NCBI RefSeq assembly: GCF_007828835.1
Contig: NZ_VIVL01000011.1
Location: 180,394 to 244,393, forward strand
Direction: 5' to 3'
Source of the DNA: Variovorax beijingensis
GTDB taxonomy: Bacteria; Pseudomonadota; Gammaproteobacteria; Burkholderiales; Burkholderiaceae_C
Length of the DNA: 64,000 nucleotides
This document shows, piece after piece, positions 8,114 to 16,865 of the stretch (positions are counted from its first letter, which is position 1; every line of letters starts with the position of its first letter). The notes under the pieces were generated by a model. It was not told the origin of the DNA. It did no database searches and saw only the letters and a list, made by a program, of their open reading frames with translations. The position numbers were made by a program, and so were the translations under genes.

Positions 8114-9625
8114 ATGGACTTTCAGCTCAAGACCCTCACCGTCGCCCGCGCCGCGGCCGAAAAAACCGACGTGCTGATCGTGCTCGTCGGCAGCGCCCCC
8201 CTCACGGCCAAGGACCCCCTGTCCGCGCTGATTGCCAGCGCCCGCAAGGCCGGCGACCTGCCCGACAAGGCCGGCAAGCTGCTCGCGCTCTACCATCCCG
8301 ACGAAGTGGTGGCCTCGCGCGTGGTGCTGGCCGCCATTGGCGACGGCAAGCCCGCCTCGGTGCGCAGCGGCGTCATCGCGGCGGTCAATGCAGCCAAGGC
8401 CTACGGGCCCAAGCGGTTGGTCCTGGTGTTCGCGCAACATGCCGACGGCGCGGCCGTGGCGTGCGCCGTCGCGGCCGCAGCCGACGCCAGCTACGTCTAC
8501 ACCACCACCAAGTCGAAAGCCTCCAACGGCGAAGGAGGCCGCAGCATCCGCCACCTGACGCTCGGCGTGGCCGACGCGGCGGCGGTCGACAAGGCCTTCG
8601 GCGAAGCCCGTGCCACGGTGTCCGGCGTCGAGCTCGCCAAGGAGTGGGGCAACCGGCCTGGCAATTACTGCACGCCCACCTTGCTGGCCGAGGCGGCCAA
8701 GGAACTCGGCAAGCTGCCCCGCGTCAAGTGCGAGGTGCTGGGCCCCAAGGAAGTGCACAAGCTCGGCATGGGCTCGTTCGAGGCCGTGGCGCAGGGCTCG
8801 GCCGAGCCGCTGCGCTTCATCGTGCTGCGCTACCAGGGCGGACCCAAGGACCAGGCGCCCGTGGTGCTGGTCGGCAAGGGCATCACCTTCGACACCGGCG
8901 GCGTCTCGCTCAAGCCGGCGGCCGAAATGGACGAGATGAAGTTCGACATGTGCGGCGCGGCCAGCGTGCTCGGCACCTTCCGCGCGCTCGGAGAAATCCA
9001 GCCGGCCATCAACGTGGTGGGCCTCGTGCCCTCCTGCGAGAACATGAACGACGGCCGCGCGATCAAGCCCGGCGACGTGGTGACCAGCATGAGCGGCCAG
9101 ACCATCGAAGTGCTCAATACGGACGCCGAGGGTCGGCTCATCCTGTGCGATGCGCTCACCTATGCCAAGCGCTTCGAGCCCGCGGCCGTGATCGACATCG
9201 CCACGCTCACCGGCGCCTGCGTGGTGGCGCTGGGCGGCGTGCGCAGCGGCCTGTTCACCACCGACGATTCGCTGGCCGAGGCGCTCCAGTCAGCCGGCGA
9301 GCAGTCGCAGGACCGCTGCTGGCGGTTGCCGCTGGACGACGAATATGCCGAGGGCCTGAAGAGCAACTTCGCCGATGTCGCCAACGTGGCCGGCCGTGCC
9401 GGCGGCGCGATCACCGCGGCCAAGTTCCTGCAGCGCTTTGCCGGCGACTTCGCCTGGGCCCACCTGGACATCGCGGGCACGGCCTGGAAGAGCGGGGCGG
9501 CCAAGGGCTCGACCGGTCGGCCCGTGGGGCTGCTGGTCGCCTATCTGATGGAACGCGCGCGCAGCGGCGCGGCCCCGGCCGCATCGCCCAAGAAGGCGGT
9601 GCGCAAGGCCCGGTCCGCGCAGTGA
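8114..9625 (+). CDS. pepA: Cytosol (leucyl) aminopeptidase PepA
   Basis: This M17-family leucyl aminopeptidase (503 residues) removes N-terminal residues from peptides with two metal ions. The signature NTDAEGRL lies at 335-342; Lys255 and Asp260 (GKGITFD), Asp278, Asp337 and Glu339 correspond to metal and substrate ligands. The N-terminal macro-like domain covers about 1-165. In some bacteria PepA also binds DNA. The C-terminal extension beyond residue 485 is short, basic and variable. holC starts inside the stop codon (GTGA). Confidence 0.95.
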   Translation: MDFQLKTLTVARAAAEKTDVLIVLVGSAPLTAKDPLSALIASARKAGDLPDKAGKLLALYHPDEVVASRVVLAAIGDGKPASVRSGVIAAVNAAKAYGPKRLVLVFAQHADGAAVACAVAAAADASYVYTTTKSKASNGEGGRSIRHLTLGVADAAAVDKAFGEARATVSGVELAKEWGNRPGNYCTPTLLAEAAKELGKLPRVKCEVLGPKEVHKLGMGSFEAVAQGSAEPLRFIVLRYQGGPKDQAPVVLVGKGITFDTGGVSLKPAAEMDEMKFDMCGAASVLGTFRALGEIQPAINVVGLVPSCENMNDGRAIKPGDVVTSMSGQTIEVLNTDAEGRLILCDALTYAKRFEPAAVIDIATLTGACVVALGGVRSGLFTTDDSLAEALQSAGEQSQDRCWRLPLDDEYAEGLKSNFADVANVAGRAGGAITAAKFLQRFAGDFAWAHLDIAGTAWKSGAAKGSTGRPVGLLVAYLMERARSGAAPAASPKKAVRKARSAQ

Positions 9626-10065
9626 CGGAAATCGGCTTTCACTTCAATCTGCCGGACAAGGCGAACTACGCCTGCCGGCTGGTGCGCAAGGCTGTGAGCG
9701 TGCGCGGCTTGCGGGTGGTCGTGGTGGGCGAGCCGCAGGTGCTGGAAGCGGTCGATGCGGCGCTCTGGCAGCTCTCGCCCTGCGACTTCATCGCGCATTG
9801 CCGCGGCGATGCGCAGCCCCACCTGGTGGCGCGCTCGCCGGTCATTCTTTGCGCCGAGGGCACGGATGCCGCGGGCCTCGCGCACCGCGAGATGCTGGTC
9901 AATCTCGGGCCCACGGTGCCCGTCGGCTTCGAGCGCTTCGAGCGCCTGGTCGACATCGTGAGCAACGAGGCCGACGATCGGCAGATCGGCCGCTCGCGCT
10001 GGCGCCACTATGCCGACCGGGGCTATTCGATCCAGCCGCACGACTTTGCAAGGAGCGCTTCCTGA
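9622..10065 (+). CDS. holC: DNA polymerase III chi subunit HolC
   Basis: This 147-residue protein is the chi clamp-loader accessory subunit, which links the clamp loader, through psi, to single-strand binding protein. It starts with GTG inside the pepA stop codon, as holC often does. The protein begins TEIGFHFNLPDK, the usual chi opening in which the Phe-His-Phe strand is conserved, and ends RWRHYADRGYS, a typical chi C-terminus. Translational coupling to pepA is likely. Its own stop overlaps the next start by one base (TGATG). Confidence 0.9.
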   Translation: MTEIGFHFNLPDKANYACRLVRKAVSVRGLRVVVVGEPQVLEAVDAALWQLSPCDFIAHCRGDAQPHLVARSPVILCAEGTDAAGLAHREMLVNLGPTVPVGFERFERLVDIVSNEADDRQIGRSRWRHYADRGYSIQPHDFARSAS

Positions 10066-10475
10066 TGGCCAGCACGCTGCGCACGCCGCCCCGGTTCGTC
10101 CCCACGCTGACCACGGTGCTCGACCTGCCGGCCGAGCCCCTGGGCGCCGCCGAGGCGGCCAAGCCCGCCAGCGCGCCGCCGCCACCAGCGGTCGACCCCG
10201 CCGAGGCCGTGGCATTGCCTCCGGCCGAGCAGCGCTCCGAGGCCGAAATCGTCCGGCTCGAGGAGCAGCTTCTGCACCGCGTCCTGCAGCGCGTCGACCT
10301 GTCCCTGGAAGAGCGCCTGAGCGACACGGTCTCTGCCGCCGTGCAGCAGCAACTCGATGCGATGGTGCCTCGGCTACGCGAGGAAATCGAGGCCGTGCTG
10401 CGCGCCTTGGTGATCGAGGCCATGGCCGCCGAGCTCTCTGAAAACACAGGGTCTACGCCAGCTTCCGGCGCATAA
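10065..10475 (+). CDS. Hypothetical protein with C-terminal amphipathic helices
   Basis: This 136-residue protein is not assigned to a named family. The first 60 residues are Pro/Ala-rich and probably disordered; residues about 65-125 form Glu/Arg/Leu-rich helices with heptad-like spacing. There is no signal peptide or membrane segment. It starts on the last base of the holC stop, so it is probably translated from the pepA-holC mRNA. Strong third-position GC bias and overlap with holC support a real gene. Confidence 0.65.
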   Translation: MASTLRTPPRFVPTLTTVLDLPAEPLGAAEAAKPASAPPPPAVDPAEAVALPPAEQRSEAEIVRLEEQLLHRVLQRVDLSLEERLSDTVSAAVQQQLDAMVPRLREEIEAVLRALVIEAMAAELSENTGSTPASGA

Positions 10476-10609
10476 AGCTTCAGCTAAACTGCGCGCCAGG
10501 TCGATGGGCGGGAGGGTGCCGCTGGTCTGCGGCGCGAAACTTGCGAGGTCTTCGCGCCCGGATCACACGACCGGTTTTTGGTTTATTCATCAATGTTCTG
10601 GAGGTTCTC

Positions 10610-11815
10610 ATGCAATTGAAATGGACTGCGGTCGCACTGGCTGCTCTCACGCTTGTGGCTTGCGGCAAGAAAGAAGAAGCTGCTGCTCCCGCCGCTCCGG
10701 CGCCCACGGCAGCGGCCCCCGCACCTGCAGCGCCTCCGGCAGACGCATTGATCGTCAAGATCGGCCACGTCGGCCCCACCAGCGGCGCCATTGCCCACCT
10801 TGGCAAGGACAACGAGTTCGGCGCCAAGATGGCCATCGAAGACCTCAATGCCAAGGGCCTCAAGATCGGCGACAAGGTTGCCAAGTTCGAACTGCTGGCA
10901 GAAGACGACGCCGGCGATCCAAAGCAAGGCACCGCAGTGGCCCAGAAGCTGGTCGACAGCAAGGTCAACGGCATCGTCGGCCACCTGAATTCGGGCACGA
11001 CCATTCCCGCTTCCAAGCTCTACAGCGACGCTGGCATTCCGCAGGTCTCGCCGTCGGCAACCAACCCCAAGTACACGCGCCAAGGCTTCAAGACCACGTT
11101 CCGCGTGGTGGCCGACGACACGCAACTCGGCGGTACGCTGGGCAAGTACGCCGTCGAAACGCTCAAGGGCAAGAACATTGCCGTGATCGACGACCGCACG
11201 GCCTACGGCCAGGGCGTTGCCGAAGAGTTCGAGAAGGCGGCCAAGGCTGCCGGCGGGACCATCGTCGGCCACGAATTCACCACCGACAAGTCGACCGACT
11301 TCAACGCCATCCTGACCAAGCTCAAGGCTGCCAAGCCCGACGTGCTGTTCTTCGGCGGCATGGACGCCGTGGGCGGCCCGATGCTCAAGCAGGTCAAGCA
11401 GCTCGGCCTGAACGTCAAGTTCATGGGCGGCGACGGCCTGTGCACCGGCGAACTGCCGAAGCTGGCTGGCGATGCGATCGGCGAAGAGATGGTGGTTTGC
11501 GCCGAAGCCGGCGGTGTGGACGGCGACTTCAAGCAGCCGCTGGAAGACTTCAAGGCCAGGTTCAAGGCCAAGAACGGCGTGGAAGTCCAGATCTACGCAC
11601 CGTACGTCTACGACGCGGTCAACGTGCTGGCCGAAGCCATGGTCAAGGCCGGTTCTGCCGATCCTGAAAAGTACCTGCCCGAAGTCGGCAAGGTGCAATA
11701 CAAGGGCGTGACCGGCCCGATCGCCTTCGACGAAAAGGGCGACATCAAGAACGGCGCGCTGACGCTCTTCACCTACAAGGGTGGCGTGCGTACGCAGATC
11801 GCCGTGGTTCGCTGA
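10610..11815 (+). CDS. Branched-chain amino acid ABC transporter substrate-binding lipoprotein (LivJ/LivK type)
   Basis: This 401-residue type I periplasmic binding protein belongs to the Leu/Ile/Val-binding group (Peripla_BP_6). It has a lipoprotein signal with lipobox Leu-Val-Ala-Cys (Cys18), then an Ala/Pro-rich linker (about 23-45) and the two-lobe binding fold. The ATG at 10610 is preceded by a GGAGG site at about 10600. No liv permease or ATPase genes are adjacent, so partners must be elsewhere. A strong terminator follows 16 bases after the stop, so it is a single-gene unit. Confidence 0.9.
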   Translation: MQLKWTAVALAALTLVACGKKEEAAAPAAPAPTAAAPAPAAPPADALIVKIGHVGPTSGAIAHLGKDNEFGAKMAIEDLNAKGLKIGDKVAKFELLAEDDAGDPKQGTAVAQKLVDSKVNGIVGHLNSGTTIPASKLYSDAGIPQVSPSATNPKYTRQGFKTTFRVVADDTQLGGTLGKYAVETLKGKNIAVIDDRTAYGQGVAEEFEKAAKAAGGTIVGHEFTTDKSTDFNAILTKLKAAKPDVLFFGGMDAVGGPMLKQVKQLGLNVKFMGGDGLCTGELPKLAGDAIGEEMVVCAEAGGVDGDFKQPLEDFKARFKAKNGVEVQIYAPYVYDAVNVLAEAMVKAGSADPEKYLPEVGKVQYKGVTGPIAFDEKGDIKNGALTLFTYKGGVRTQIAVVR

Positions 11816-11831
11816 TCCAGGCGGGCAAAAG

Positions 11832-11858
11832 AAAAAAGGGCCTTCGGGCCCTTTTTTT
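11832..11858. terminator. Bidirectional intrinsic terminator
   Basis: An A-run plus GGGCC (11832-11842), a TTCG tetraloop (11843-11846) and GGCCC plus seven T (11847-11858) form a hairpin with U-tracts in both directions. It ends the branched-chain binding protein gene and, on the other strand, the response regulator gene whose stop is at 11879. Confidence 0.92.
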
Positions 11859-11878
11859 GTGCCTGCCGGCGGCGCTTT

Positions 11879-12271
11879 TCAGGCCAGCGTTGCGAACCCC
11901 GAGGGCCGGTCGGTGTTGCAGTATTCGATGAAGGCGTCGAGATCGCGCGACTTGTCGAATACTGCATCGGCACCCAGCGCTTCGCAGCGGGCGCGGATGT
12001 CGGCGGTGACGTAGTTGCTCAGCACCACGACGCGCTGGCCCGGACCGCGCACCTTGCAGCCCGAGAGCACGCCCAGGCCGGAGCCTTCCTTCAGGAACAG
12101 GTCGACGATGAGCAGTTGCCAGTCATGGGGATGAAGGGCGAGCCAGGCGAGCGCGTCCGTTTCGGTTTCGGCAAAGCCGACGACCTGGCCATTGACCAAA
12201 TCTTCGAGGGCCGGGACCAGATTGTCCCTGATGGTCTTGTTGTCCTCGACGAGGAACGTGATGAGGGCCAT
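11879..12271 (-). CDS. Single-domain response regulator (receiver only)
   Basis: This 130-residue CheY-like receiver domain has no output domain. It shows the acidic pair Glu9-Asp10, phospho-acceptor Asp57 in LLIVDLFL, a Ser in the VVVLSNY strand, and the conserved Lys in VFDKSRD near 109. Such stand-alone receivers pass phosphate between kinases or bind partner proteins. No histidine kinase gene is adjacent; the gene upstream on the same strand encodes a coiled-coil protein, 99 bases away. Confidence 0.85.
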   Translation of the reverse strand: MALITFLVEDNKTIRDNLVPALEDLVNGQVVGFAETETDALAWLALHPHDWQLLIVDLFLKEGSGLGVLSGCKVRGPGQRVVVLSNYVTADIRARCEALGADAVFDKSRDLDAFIEYCNTDRPSGFATLA

Positions 12272-12370
12272 GCCGTGGTTTCGTTCTGAGAACCAATAGC
12301 GTAGCGTGCCGGACGCGGCCGCAGCGTAGGAGAAGGGAGACGGACAGCGCGTTCTGGCGCGGCGCTGCGC

Positions 12371-12727
12371 TCAGTGCTTGTTGTCGGAACGGATCCTTGC
12401 CTTGAGCTCTTCGGCCAGTGCCTGGCTTTCATCGCGCTCGGCGGTCACTTCGAGGCGCTTCTCGATTTCCTCGCTCAATGCCGCGTTGACCTCGGCCAGC
12501 TTCTCGGCCGACTTGGCGAGCTTCGCTTCCAGCTGCCCGGTCTGCTCGATGGCCTGTGCCACTTCGCCAACCTGCACCTCGTCCGGCAACTCCTGTTCGA
12601 GCACCGTGTTCACGACCGCGAGATTGTCCGAGGCGCGCTGCACATCGGCAGCCACTTCTTCGCTCTTCTTGAGCGTCTTGTCGAGCGACGTCTTGCCGCG
12701 CGGCGCGGTGGGGGACTGTCCAGCCAT
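12371..12727 (-). CDS. Coiled-coil hypothetical protein
   Basis: This 118-residue soluble protein of unknown function has residues about 15-112 that are almost wholly Glu/Ala/Leu/Lys-rich with heptad spacing, indicating a long coiled coil. The start at 12727 was chosen because a strong AGGAGGAG-like ribosome site sits 7-8 bases upstream; the longer frame to 12883 overlaps a tRNA terminator and lacks a site. It may be co-transcribed with the receiver protein downstream. Confidence 0.7.
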   Translation of the reverse strand: MAGQSPTAPRGKTSLDKTLKKSEEVAADVQRASDNLAVVNTVLEQELPDEVQVGEVAQAIEQTGQLEAKLAKSAEKLAEVNAALSEEIEKRLEVTAERDESQALAEELKARIRSDNKH

Positions 12728-12847
12728 CGAGGCTCCTCCTTTTGCAGGCTTGAAAGTAGAACCTTTGGATGGTACCGCCAGACAACCCCGTTGATTCCGT
12801 CGTTGTGCCGGCCCAACGCCTCCACACCCCGCGAGCGGCCGGCAAAC

Positions 12848-12880
12848 AAAAAGCCCCGGCAGCTGGGCAGCTACCGGGGC
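12848..12880 (-). terminator. Intrinsic terminator of tRNA-Ser
   Basis: On the minus strand a 7-bp GC stem (GCCCCGG with CCGGGGC) is extended by an inner AGCT/AGCT pairing and followed by five U and then GUUU. It starts eight bases past the CCA end of the tRNA, so it fits as the terminator of the tRNA transcript. Confidence 0.85.
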
Positions 12881-12887
12881 CATAGTT

Positions 12888-12978
12888 TGGCGGAGCAGGC
12901 GGGATTCGAACCCGCGGAGGGCTATTAACCCTCACACGCTTTCCAGGCGTGCGACTTAAACCGCTCATCCACCGCTCC
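12888..12978 (-). tRNA. tRNA-Ser (anticodon GGA)
   Basis: This is a 91-base class II tRNA with a long variable arm and an encoded CCA end. The acceptor stem GGAGCGG pairs with CTGCTCC (one G-U). The anticodon loop CTGGAAA gives anticodon GGA, reading UCC and UCU. The variable arm is a stem-loop around GAGGGTTAATAGCCCTC, and the T-loop is GGTTCGAATCC. The terminator lies directly downstream. Confidence 0.95.
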
Positions 12979-13002
12979 TGAGCCCTCGATTGTAGCAGTC
13001 GC

Positions 13003-13932
13003 TCAGGTAGGATTTTGCGGCTTGCCGGCCTGCACCATGCGCATCGCGGAAGCGATGAGCGCCGCGGTTTCGGTCATGTTGCTCGGCACGATCAGCGTGG
13101 TCTTGGAATCGGCCGCGACCTTGCCATAGGCGTCGACGGCGCGCTCGGCCACCTTGAGCTGCACGGCCTGTTCGCCGCCGGGCTGGCGGATGGCGGCCGC
13201 CACGCGTTCGATGGCGTCGGCCGTGGCGGTGGCCACGGCCGTGATGGCGGCGGCCTCGCCCTGGGCGTTGTTGATCTGGGCCTGCTTCTCGCCCTCGGAG
13301 CGGGCGATGAAGGCCTCGCGCTCGCCGGTGGCGATGTTGATCTGCTCCTGGCGGCGGCCTTCGGAGGCCGCGATGAGCGCGCGCTTGCCGCGCTCGGCGG
13401 TGATCTGCGCCTGCATGGCCAGCAGGATTTCCTTGGGCGGCGTCAGGTCCTTGATCTCGTAGCGCAGCACCTTCACGCCCCAATTGAGCGCAGCCTCGTC
13501 GATGGCCGCGACCACCTGCGCATTGATGACGTCACGCTCCTCGAAGGTCTTGTCGAGTTCGAGCTTGCCGATCACGCTGCGCAGCGAGGTCTGCGCCAGC
13601 TGCGTCACGGCGACGATGTAGTTCGACGAGCCGTAGCTCGCGCGCATCGGGTCGGTCACCTGGAAGTACAGGATGCCGTCGACCTGCAGCTGGGTGTTGT
13701 CGCGCGTGATGCAGATCTGGCTCGGCACGTCGAGCGGGATTTCCTTCAGGCTGTGCTTGTAGGCGACGCGGTCGATGAAGGGGATCAGGAAGTTGGGCCC
13801 GGGCGTCATGGTGCCGTGGTACTTGCCCAGGCGCTCGCGCACCCAGGCGTTCTGCTGCGGCACGAACTTGACCGACTGGCTGATGAAGATGATCGCAATG
13901 ACCAGGATGATGATGGGTACCGAAAATTCCAT
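13003..13932 (-). CDS. SPFH/Band 7 (stomatin/QmcA-like) membrane protein
   Basis: This 309-residue SPFH-domain protein has an N-terminal membrane anchor (about 4-20), an SPFH domain (about 20-185, including FVPQQNAWVRERLGK), an Ala/Glu-rich coiled coil (190-260), and a short tail. Such proteins form large membrane-bound cages that organise membranes or modulate proteases. The NfeD-like gene lies directly upstream on the same strand, the usual stomatin operon partner. A TTCTG repeat separates the two genes. Confidence 0.9.
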   Translation of the reverse strand: MEFSVPIIILVIAIIFISQSVKFVPQQNAWVRERLGKYHGTMTPGPNFLIPFIDRVAYKHSLKEIPLDVPSQICITRDNTQLQVDGILYFQVTDPMRASYGSSNYIVAVTQLAQTSLRSVIGKLELDKTFEERDVINAQVVAAIDEAALNWGVKVLRYEIKDLTPPKEILLAMQAQITAERGKRALIAASEGRRQEQINIATGEREAFIARSEGEKQAQINNAQGEAAAITAVATATADAIERVAAAIRQPGGEQAVQLKVAERAVDAYGKVAADSKTTLIVPSNMTETAALIASAMRMVQAGKPQNPT

Positions 13933-13949
13933 GGTTTTCTCCTCTAGGG

Positions 13950-13977
13950 TTCTGTTCTGTTCTGTTCTGTTCTGTTC
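13950..13977. repeat. Pentanucleotide tandem repeat (TTCTG)5.6
   Basis: Five exact TTCTG units followed by TTC lie between the nfeD stop (13981) and the ribosome-binding site of the SPFH gene (about 13936-13945). It is non-coding and changes in copy number would alter only the intercistronic spacing. Confidence 0.95.
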
Positions 13978-13980
13978 GGA

Positions 13981-14406
13981 TCAGGTCTTGTCGACCACGA
14001 GGCGGCTGCCGATCACCTCGACCACGCGGTGCTCGCCGGTGGTCGGGGCCTGGCCCGCGCGCGGAATCACGGTCCACTGGGCGCCGCGGTAGCGAACGAT
14101 GGCGGTGCCGTCCGGGTTCCATGCCTCGACGTGGATGATCTCGCCGATGTCGAGATTGACATCGCGGTTCGACGCCGTGGGCGCAGCGGCCGGGCGCCGG
14201 CGCTGGACCGCATACCAGACCAGGACGGCCCCCACGCCGACCACCGCCGCCACGACCAGTTGGGCGACGGTGCCGGCGCCCAGGTGCGCCGCAATGGCCG
14301 CCGCCGCGAAGCCGGTGGCCAGCAGCAACAGGTAGACCGTGCCGGAAAGCAACTCCAGCACGATGGCGGCCCCCGCTATCAGCCACCAGATGGTGGAATT
14401 CGCCAT
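13981..14406 (-). CDS. NfeD-like membrane protein
   Basis: This 141-residue protein of the short NfeD class has two to three membrane helices in about residues 7-72 and a C-terminal OB-fold (about 83-141). NfeD proteins are encoded next to SPFH proteins and are thought to assist their assembly or regulate them. The ATG at 14406 has a GAGGAGAAG site just upstream. It is the first gene of a two-gene operon with the SPFH gene. Confidence 0.87.
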   Translation of the reverse strand: MANSTIWWLIAGAAIVLELLSGTVYLLLLATGFAAAAIAAHLGAGTVAQLVVAAVVGVGAVLVWYAVQRRRPAAAPTASNRDVNLDIGEIIHVEAWNPDGTAIVRYRGAQWTVIPRAGQAPTTGEHRVVEVIGSRLVVDKT

Positions 14407-14527
14407 GACTTCTCCTCTTTGGTGAATGCACGACATTCTGTGTCAAAACCTGACTCAATCCTTCATCCGAATTCCGTACACTTCGCGCCTCATTGCCTGT
14501 GTCCATTGCTTGTCCGGAGCCCCGCTC

Positions 14528-16831
14528 ATGAAATTTCGCTTCCCCATCGTCATCATCGACGAGGACTTCCGCTCCGAAAACACTTCGGGCCTCGGCATCC
14601 GCGCGCTCGCGCAGGCCATCGAGACGGAGGGCTTCGAGGTACTGGGCGTCACGAGCTACGGGGACCTGAGCCAGTTCGCGCAGCAGCAAAGCCGTGCCAG
14701 CGCCTTCATCCTGTCGATCGACGACGAGGAATTCACGGTCGGCCCCGACCTCGACCCGGCCGTGCTGAGCCTGCGCAACTTCATCGGCGAGGTGCGGCGC
14801 AAGAACGCCGACGTGCCGATCTACATCTACGGCGAAACCAAGACCTCGCGCCACATTCCCAACGACATCCTGCGCGAGCTGCATGGCTTCATCCACATGT
14901 TCGAGGACACGCCGGAGTTCGTGGCGCGCCACATCATCCGGGAAGCCAAGAGCTATCTCGAGGGCGTGCAGCCGCCGTTCTTCAAGGCCCTGATCGACTA
15001 CGCCGAAGACGGTTCGTACTCGTGGCACTGCCCGGGCCATTCGGGCGGGGTGGCGTTCCTCAAGAGCCCGGTGGGCCAGATGTTCCACCAGTTCTTCGGC
15101 GAGAACATGCTGCGCGCCGACGTCTGCAACGCGGTGGAGGAGCTCGGCCAACTGCTCGACCACACCGGCCCGGTGGCGGCCAGCGAGCGCAATGCGGCGC
15201 GCATCTTCAACGCCGACCATTGCTTCTTCGTGACCAACGGCACCAGCACCAGCAACAAGATGGTCTGGCACCACACGGTGGCACCCGACGACGTGGTGGT
15301 GGTCGACCGCAACTGCCACAAGTCGATCCTGCACGCGATCATCATGACCGGCGCGATTCCGGTGTTCATGAAGCCCACGCGCAACCACTTCGGCATCATC
15401 GGCCCGATTCCGAAGAGCGAGTTCGAGCAGAGCGCCATCAAGGCCAAGATCAAGGCCAACCCGCTGCTCGCCGACGTGGACCCCGACAAGGTCAAGCCGC
15501 GCGTGATGACGCTGACCCAGTCGACCTACGACGGCGTGATCTACAACACCGAGACCATCAAGAACATGCTCGACGGCTACGTCGACACGCTGCACTTCGA
15601 CGAAGCCTGGCTGCCGCATGCGGCCTTCCACCCGTTCTACGGCGCCTACCACGCGATGGGCAAGCGCCGCGTGCGGCCGAAGGAGTCGCTGGTGTTTGCC
15701 ACGCAGTCGACCCACAAGCTGCTCGCGGGCATCAGCCAGGCCAGCCACGTGCTGGTGCAGGACTCGCAGAACCGTGCACTCGACCGCGACCTGTTCAACG
15801 AGGCCTACCTGATGCACTCGTCGACCAGCCCGCAGTACGCGATCATCGCGAGCTGCGACGTGGCCGCCGCCATGATGGAGCCGCCCGGCGGCACCGCACT
15901 GGTGGAAGAGAGCATTCTCGAGGCGCTCGACTTCCGCCGCGCCATGCGCAAGGTGGAGGCCGAATTCGGCAAGGACGAGTGGTGGTTCAAGGTCTGGGGC
16001 CCCGAGAAGCTCGTCGACGAAGGCATCGGCCGCGCCGAAGACTGGATCATGACGGGCGAGAAGAACGGCAAGCAGAGCAAGAGCAAGAAGTCGCCGCGCA
16101 ACTGGCACGGCTTCGGCGAACTGGCCGACGGCTTCAACATGCTCGACCCGATCAAGTCGACCATCGTGACGCCGGGCCTCGACCTGGAAGGCAACTTTGC
16201 CGAGACCGGCATTCCGGCCAGCGTGGTCACCAAGTTCCTGGCCGAGCACGGCGTGATCGTGGAGAAGACCGGGCTCTACAGCTTCTTCATCATGTTCACC
16301 ATCGGCATCACCAAGGGCCGCTGGAACACGCTGCTCACGGCGCTGCAACAGTTCAAGGACGACTACGCGCGCAACCAGCCGATGTGGCGCATCCTGCCGG
16401 AGTTCTGCCAGCAGCACCCCGGCTACGAACGCCTGGGCCTGCGCGACCTGTGCCAGCACATCCACCAGCTCTACGCACGCTACGACGTGGCGCGCCTGAC
16501 GACCGAGATGTACCTGAGCGACCTGACTCCAGCCATGAAGCCGAGCGACGCCTTCGCCCACATTGCGCACCGCAAGACCGAGCGCGTGGAGATCGACGAG
16601 CTCGAAGGCCGCATCACCACGAGCCTGATCACGCCGTACCCGCCGGGCATTCCGCTCCTGATCCCGGGCGAGGTGTTCAACAAGAAGATCGTCGACTACC
16701 TCCGGTTCTCGCGCGAGTTCAATTCGCAGTGCCCGGGCTTCGAGACCGACATCCACGGCCTGGTGGCGCGCATCGACGAAACCGGCAAGAAGCGCTATTA
16801 CGCGGACTGCGTGGCCGCGTCGAAGAAGTAG
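14528..16831 (+). CDS. Orn/Lys/Arg decarboxylase (class I, large form)
   Basis: This 767-residue pyridoxal-phosphate decarboxylase converts a basic amino acid to its diamine or agmatine plus CO2. It has an N-terminal receiver-like wing domain (about 1-130), a PLP core with HFDEAW (Asp358) and the Schiff-base Lys397 in STHKLLAG, and a C-terminal domain (about 600-767). Length and layout match the biodegradative arginine/lysine/ornithine enzymes; substrate cannot be told from sequence alone. The ATG at 14528 has a CGGAG site. No antiporter gene is adjacent, so an acid-resistance unit is not evident. Confidence 0.9.
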   Translation: MKFRFPIVIIDEDFRSENTSGLGIRALAQAIETEGFEVLGVTSYGDLSQFAQQQSRASAFILSIDDEEFTVGPDLDPAVLSLRNFIGEVRRKNADVPIYIYGETKTSRHIPNDILRELHGFIHMFEDTPEFVARHIIREAKSYLEGVQPPFFKALIDYAEDGSYSWHCPGHSGGVAFLKSPVGQMFHQFFGENMLRADVCNAVEELGQLLDHTGPVAASERNAARIFNADHCFFVTNGTSTSNKMVWHHTVAPDDVVVVDRNCHKSILHAIIMTGAIPVFMKPTRNHFGIIGPIPKSEFEQSAIKAKIKANPLLADVDPDKVKPRVMTLTQSTYDGVIYNTETIKNMLDGYVDTLHFDEAWLPHAAFHPFYGAYHAMGKRRVRPKESLVFATQSTHKLLAGISQASHVLVQDSQNRALDRDLFNEAYLMHSSTSPQYAIIASCDVAAAMMEPPGGTALVEESILEALDFRRAMRKVEAEFGKDEWWFKVWGPEKLVDEGIGRAEDWIMTGEKNGKQSKSKKSPRNWHGFGELADGFNMLDPIKSTIVTPGLDLEGNFAETGIPASVVTKFLAEHGVIVEKTGLYSFFIMFTIGITKGRWNTLLTALQQFKDDYARNQPMWRILPEFCQQHPGYERLGLRDLCQHIHQLYARYDVARLTTEMYLSDLTPAMKPSDAFAHIAHRKTERVEIDELEGRITTSLITPYPPGIPLLIPGEVFNKKIVDYLRFSREFNSQCPGFETDIHGLVARIDETGKKRYYADCVAASKK

Positions 16832-16865
16832 GCGGCAAGGAAGCGGGGAGGACGCGCGCCGCGCT

